A stretch of DNA of 64,000 nucleotides from assembly GCA_050084985.1 (NCBI GenBank), contig JBITNC010000001.1:208320001-208384000 (forward strand), given 5' to 3'. Origin of the DNA: Nageia nagi (taxonomy: Eukaryota; Pinophyta). Below the pieces are notes generated by a model. It was not told the DNA's origin. It worked only from the letters and a program-made list of their open reading frames with translations, and made no database searches. The stretch's first letter is position 1, and each line of letters starts with the position of its first letter. Made by a program: the position numbers and the translations under genes. Below are positions 59,860-64,000 of this stretch, piece by piece.

Positions 59860-60858
59860 TTGGCTTTTACTTACGACCTCTCCTTACTAAGATGCAACCA
59901 AACATAGTCTCCCACATGAAAGTTATGGTCAACTCTATGTTTGTCATATCTCATCTTATACTTGGCTTGGCTTATCTCAAGTTGTTCTTGGACTTTCAAA
60001 TGAATTTGCCTAATCTTTTCAACAATTTTTTTAGCTTGCTTTTCCTCTTTCTCAAGTGAATCTTCTTCATCCCTTTTCTTCCCAAACACACAATCAAAAG
60101 GTGAAGATGGTAAATAACCAAAATAAATCTCAAAATGACTCTTATTAATTGAATATTGAATTGCCCTATTATATGCATGTTGGATATATTAAAGATGTTC
60201 ATCCCAAGACTTAGGATGCTTTCCATAATAACTCCTCAAGAGATGAACTACTATCTTATTGACCACCTTGATTTTTCCTTCCATTTGAGGATGAAAGGTA
60301 GTACTTCTCTTCAACCTTATGTCCATCTTTTCCCACAAACATGTACAAAACTTTCCCAGAAATCTACTATGTTTATCTAAAATAATGGAATTAGGCAATC
60401 TAAAATGGACCCAAATGTGAGAAAAGAATAAATTTATAGAATTTTGTTAATTATACTCTTTTTACATGGAATCAAAATACATATCTTGCTAAATCTATTG
60501 ATAATAACAAATAAATAGTCATGACCCTTCTTAGTCACAAGCAATCCTCCCACAAAATCCATTGAGATACACTCCCATGGATGTGAGGTACTAGAAGTGG
60601 ATGATACAAGCCTAATTTTCTTTTCCTTGGCTTGCTAGTGCAACACAAATAACACCCCATTATGTGCTTGGCAACTTTATCTTGCATCTTTGGACAATAT
60701 ACATACCTTTGTAAATTGTACAATATCTTTTCAACCCTAAAATATCTTGCAATATTTGAAGTATGTGCTTCTTTAATAAATTCAATTCTTTCATCTATAG
60801 GTACACATAATACATTAAAATGATAAATAAGTCCATTTTTCAAATAAAATGCATCCAA
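59860..60858 (-). pseudogene. G integrase
   Basis: Zinc-binding part (60858-60535): HTSNIARYFRVEKILYNLQR, YVYCPKMQDKVAKHIMGCYL, CCTSKPRKRKLGLYHPLLVP. Core (60398-60190): LPNSIILDKHSRFLGKFCTC with the second Asp kept, KLKRSTTFHPQMEGKIKVVN, where the usual third catalytic residue Glu (Q-T-E-V-V-N) is Lys, and LLRSYYGKHPKSWDEHL. Tail (60089-59871): QAKYKMRYDKHRVDHNFHVG and DYVWLHLSKER. The first Asp region near 60530 is broken. Confidence 0.9.
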
Positions 60859-61480
60859 ACCCTCATATTTGGAACTAGATGAAGAAACTAGTCATACATC
60901 TGTTTGAAGTCTGGATCTTGCACATATGCCTCTAAAAATGACTCAGATAGAAAAGGAAGAAATTTTAGCACTGAGAGGAAACTCATTAGACTTTGTTTTA
61001 TCATAATTAATGGTATAAAATTAGTACTACACATGATTTATGGCATGGAATATGTATTTATATGTGGTCTAGAAAGCATGTTAGCAACTTTATTCTATGT
61101 TCCTTTCTTATACTTGATCATTATACGAAATTATTGTAGAAAAGCCATCCATCTATACTGTCTAGTTTGTTGTAATTTTAATTGAGTTTGTAAATAATTT
61201 AATAGTTGATAATTAGTATGAATGATTATTTCTTTCCCCATTAAGTAATGTTTTCACTTTTTAATAGCTTGAATTAATGCATACATTTCCTTATCATTAG
61301 TAGGATAATTCAAACTAGCCCCACTAAACATTTCAGAATGATAGCAAATTGGTTTACCTTCTTGCATAAAAATGGCTCCCATGGCATTGTCACTTGCATC
61401 AATCTCCACTTCAAATAGCTTCTACAGCTTAGCATAGGTTCACTAATAATCTTTTGCTTCAAAGTATCAAAAGATGTTTG
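60859..61480 (-). pseudogene. G RNase H and connector
   Basis: Minus strand: ASDNAMGAIFMQEGKPICYH, SEMFSGASLNYPTNDKEMYA and LIQAIKKXKHYLMGKEIIIH, followed by a segment LLNYLQTQLKLQQTRQYRWM-AFLQ typical of the RNase H end. The catalytic D-A-S region is present as E-I-D-A-S-D. Several stops follow. Confidence 0.85.
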
Positions 61481-62240
61481 TTGTTGTTTTCTCCATTGAA
61501 AAACTTACCTCTTGCTGGTTACATCATGTAAAGGTGAAGCAATCTAAGAAAAATCAATAATAAAATTTCTCAAATATTGGAAAACACCTAAGAAAATCCT
61601 CACTTTAGTTACATTATATTTCCTTGTACAATCTACTATAGCACTTACTTTACTAGGACCTATCTTAACTTGTCCATGACCAATAACATGGCCCAAATAT
61701 ATTGACTCTTTTCCAAACTCACATTTTGGATGTCTAAATAATAACTTTTCTTATGCAAATTTTGAAACACTTCTCTAATATGTACAACATGTTCTTCCTA
61801 AGTAAAACTATAAATAAGAGTATCATCCAAGTATATAACAACAAAAGAATCAATAAATGGATGAAGCACATCATTCATTATCCTTATAAAAGTGGCTAGT
61901 GCATTGCAAAAACCAAATAAAAAAATAAGCCATTCAAATAGGCATTATCTTATCTTAAAATTAGTCTTCCAAATGTCCTCCTCTTTGATTCTAACTTGGT
62001 GATATCCACTTCTCAAGTCTATTTTTGAGAAGAATCTTTCCCTTGTAACTGATCCAAAAGATCATCTATCTGAGGCAAAGGATAGTAATTTTTAATGGTG
62101 ATTTTGTTTAGTGCTCTATAGACAATGCACATTCTCCAAGTTTGATCCTTCTTGGGAACCAAAACAATAAGTGATCCATATGAATATGCACTTGGTATAA
62201 TCACATTTTTATCAACCAACTCTTGAATTTGCCTCCTTGT
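61481..62240 (-). pseudogene. G reverse transcriptase
   Basis: The frame 62219-62019 gives [40 protein letters not shown] and [20 protein letters not shown]. Near 61815-61860 [19 protein letters not shown] keeps Y-L-D-D. The thumb side (61740-61560) is frame-shifted. More intact than E at the same positions. Confidence 0.9.
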
Positions 62241-62389
62241 CTCCCCTTTCTACAAAATTGATTACCAATACAAAGCTATGTTAGGTAATGAAACATTAGG
62301 TAACAACTAAATATCATGATGTATATCTTGCATATCAAGTAATCCTTATGGCTCTATAAATAAGTTAGTAAATTCTTGAACTAAATTTT

Positions 62390-62900
62390 GCATCTATTCC
62401 TCTCTCTTGCATGCCATTGATGGCCTAAAATTAGTATTGCATGCCATTGATAGCATGAGATTCACCTCACCTGAGGCTCCTATTCTCACCATAATAAGAA
62501 AAAGAATTTTAGAAGCATTTACAAGATGTTTTACTTGACTAGCAATGACCAAAGCTAGATTTTTTCTACTTTTATATTCACTAGCTAGAAATATCTTTCC
62601 ATCTTTCACCAATCATAATTTGTTCAATATTCTATAATAAATTCCATATCTATCCTACATATAAGGGTTACCAATAATAACACCATAAATGTCTAAAGGA
62701 ACAAAATCAACCATAATTTCATCAATGTACTTTGGAAAAATGGCAAATTTCAAGTTACATTACTTAGTGACTCACAAACTAGCATTGCAATGCACCCAAC
62801 CCAAAGGATATGGATTGAGATGGTTGAAAGTTTCCAATCCCAAATTACTTACCATAGTCTCTAAAACCAAATTTTCTTGAGAAATTAGATCAAAAATGTA
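62390..62900 (-). pseudogene. G protease
   Basis: Aligns with E 46960-47500. Reads the minus-strand equivalents of VSNLGLETFNHLNPYPLGWV-like sequence near 62850-62800, then the frame 62612-62394 starting MVKDGKIFLASEYKSRKNLA, VIASQVKHLVNASKILFLIM. The active-site D-x-G is not readable. A short duplication of CTTGCATGCCATTGATGGCC / ATTGCATGCCATTGATAGCA lies near 62408-62455. Confidence 0.7.
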
Positions 62901-63039
62901 ATCTACCTTGGAATAATTAAATCCTTTGATCTTGAATGTCTTGAGGTTCTTTAACCTTTTGAATGGCTAAATAATTTACTCTCTCATCAACATATGAACT
63001 ACCCTCAATATCATCACATCTAAGAACCATAACATTAGT

Positions 63040-63970
63040 TTTCTCCTTATGCTTATGCTTATATGGATGTAATTTTGGATTGATTTCTAACATTTATCAT
63101 CAACATGACCATATTTATCACAATGAATACAATGTATATCATCACCTTCTTTGTATGAAATATTAGTGGTGTTAGTTTCTTACTTACCTTTTCCTTTATA
63201 TTGAGATTTACCTTTCTCTTTTCCTCCCTTTGAATTAGAAGCCTTCTTGGATTCATCATATTGTCTCTTTTCTTTACCATCCTCCTCTATGTATTGTGCT
63301 TGTACACACACTTGATCAAGATTAGTAGGATTAAACAACATGCTAGTCTTTTGCAAATGACTATGTAAACCTCCAATGTACTTCATTAAAGTTTGAGGAT
63401 ATTTTAGTGAAACCCCAAGCAAAGTAGCTTATTTCCTAAATTATATAATGTATTCTTAAATATTTTCCCCTCTTTATTATCTAAAGAATCACCATTTCAT
63501 CAATTATTTATTATGATATCCTAATGGATAGAACTTACCTCTTAACAACTCGAATTCATTCCAAGAAGATATTTTTGATAAGTGTTCATGATTAAGAGTT
63601 TCCACATGGCTTTCCCACCAAGCTAAAGCATTTCCACTCATGTTTAATCTAGAAAAAGAGATTTTATCAATATGATTTACAATAACATGCATTTATAAAT
63701 AAAACTCCAATTATTTCAACTAATTATTCACCTTTTCCCAATCAACCTCTCCTCCAAAAGTAGGAATGTCCACTTTGGCCTCCACCTTGAATGGAACTCT
63801 ATGTGATGAAGATGATGAATCAGATCTTCCAACTACATCATGATATATCTAATTGACATTTGCATTTGGTCTAACAGCTAACAACTCAGCTAAAAGAGCC
63901 AAATGATTCTTCATTGTCAAAAACCTCCTTTCAAAATTAGCATCCATAATGGTATGAATATTATATTGTT
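63040..63970 (-). pseudogene. G gag
   Basis: Reads NMSGNALAWWESHVETLNHE (63640-63580), HLSKISSWNEFELLRGKFYP with LGY, PQTLMKYIGGLHSHLQKTSM (63395-63335), CVQAQYIEEDGKEKRQYDES, a Lys-rich linker KGGKEKGKSQYKGKGK, and a zinc knuckle C-I-H-C-D-K-Y-G-H-V-D-D-K-C (about 63140-63090), a complete C-x2-C-x4-H-x4-C. The W-W-x-x-x-V and F-x-P-x-x-Y patterns are standard Ty3/Gypsy capsid. It fills in what is unreadable in E gag. Confidence 0.85.
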
Positions 63971-64000
63971 GCTCTCTACATTATGCATTTTAGTTGCTCT

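Larger units (their letters stand above)
58756..64000 (-). mobile_element. G: Ty3/Gypsy retrotransposon related to E, runs off the window
   Basis: 3' LTR at 58756-59460, then integrase, RNase H, RT, protease and gag on the minus strand. The window ends in the leader, just short of the expected 5' LTR. Pol and LTR are clearly the same family as E, but G keeps more open frames and fewer stops, so it is probably younger. Confidence 0.9.

Noticed and set aside
1-64000. tRNA, rRNA, organelle-derived DNA, telomere repeats
   Set aside because: No cloverleaf with intact T-arm, rRNA core, plastid gene or telomere-repeat run was seen. Primer sites resemble tRNA 3' ends but are LTR element parts.

Overview
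This window looks like nuclear DNA of a large-genome seed plant, possibly a gymnosperm. It is very AT-rich and holds no intact host gene, rRNA or tRNA that I can recognise. Almost all of it is old, nested retrotransposons. The coding remnants are Ty3/Gypsy gag-pol, an L1-type LINE with a DUF4283-like ORF1, a plant mobile domain (PMD) protein, and an unrecognised repeat-borne protein called 'family U' here. In-frame stops often sit where a related copy keeps CAG, which fits decay of methylated cytosines. All coordinates were set by eye and could be off by tens of bases except where short terminal motifs are given.

Layout. 1-3451: LTR-like repeat (family B, copy A). 3490-5340: family U pseudogene (+). 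6690-22961: internal region and 3' LTR of a plus-strand LTR element, C1, carrying an antisense PMD gene remnant. C1 is broken by T1 (7739-16070), a Tat-like Ty3/Gypsy element on the minus strand with matching CTTGT target duplications, and by a family U insertion (16837-21630, 14-bp target duplication). That insertion in turn contains D, a gag-only deletion derivative (17466-20273). 22152-34086: element C2, LTR - gag - antisense PMD gene - minisatellites - PPT - LTR. Its 5' LTR is also the 3' LTR of C1, so C forms a tandem array. Its 3' LTR is split by B (29839-33889), a 4-kb insertion with LTR-like ends.

34110-39240: a long family U pseudogene (-). 39690-43085: pol of another Ty3/Gypsy element, F (-). 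43092-49421: element E (-), with both LTRs and full gag-pol remnants. Its 3' LTR is followed by a second primer site and leader, so this is a second tandem array. 49422-53514: unrecognised sequence plus a family U C-terminal fragment. 53515-57830: LINE ORF1 and ORF2 (+). 57860-58755: family U N-terminal fragment (+), cut by element G (58756 to beyond 64000, -), a relative of E.

The most interesting unit is C2. It is an LTR retrotransposon with a Tat-like gag and no recognisable pol that carries an antisense, apparently spliced PMD gene with an acidic stretch and a coiled-coil tail. Two copies of the PMD start region can be compared within the window.
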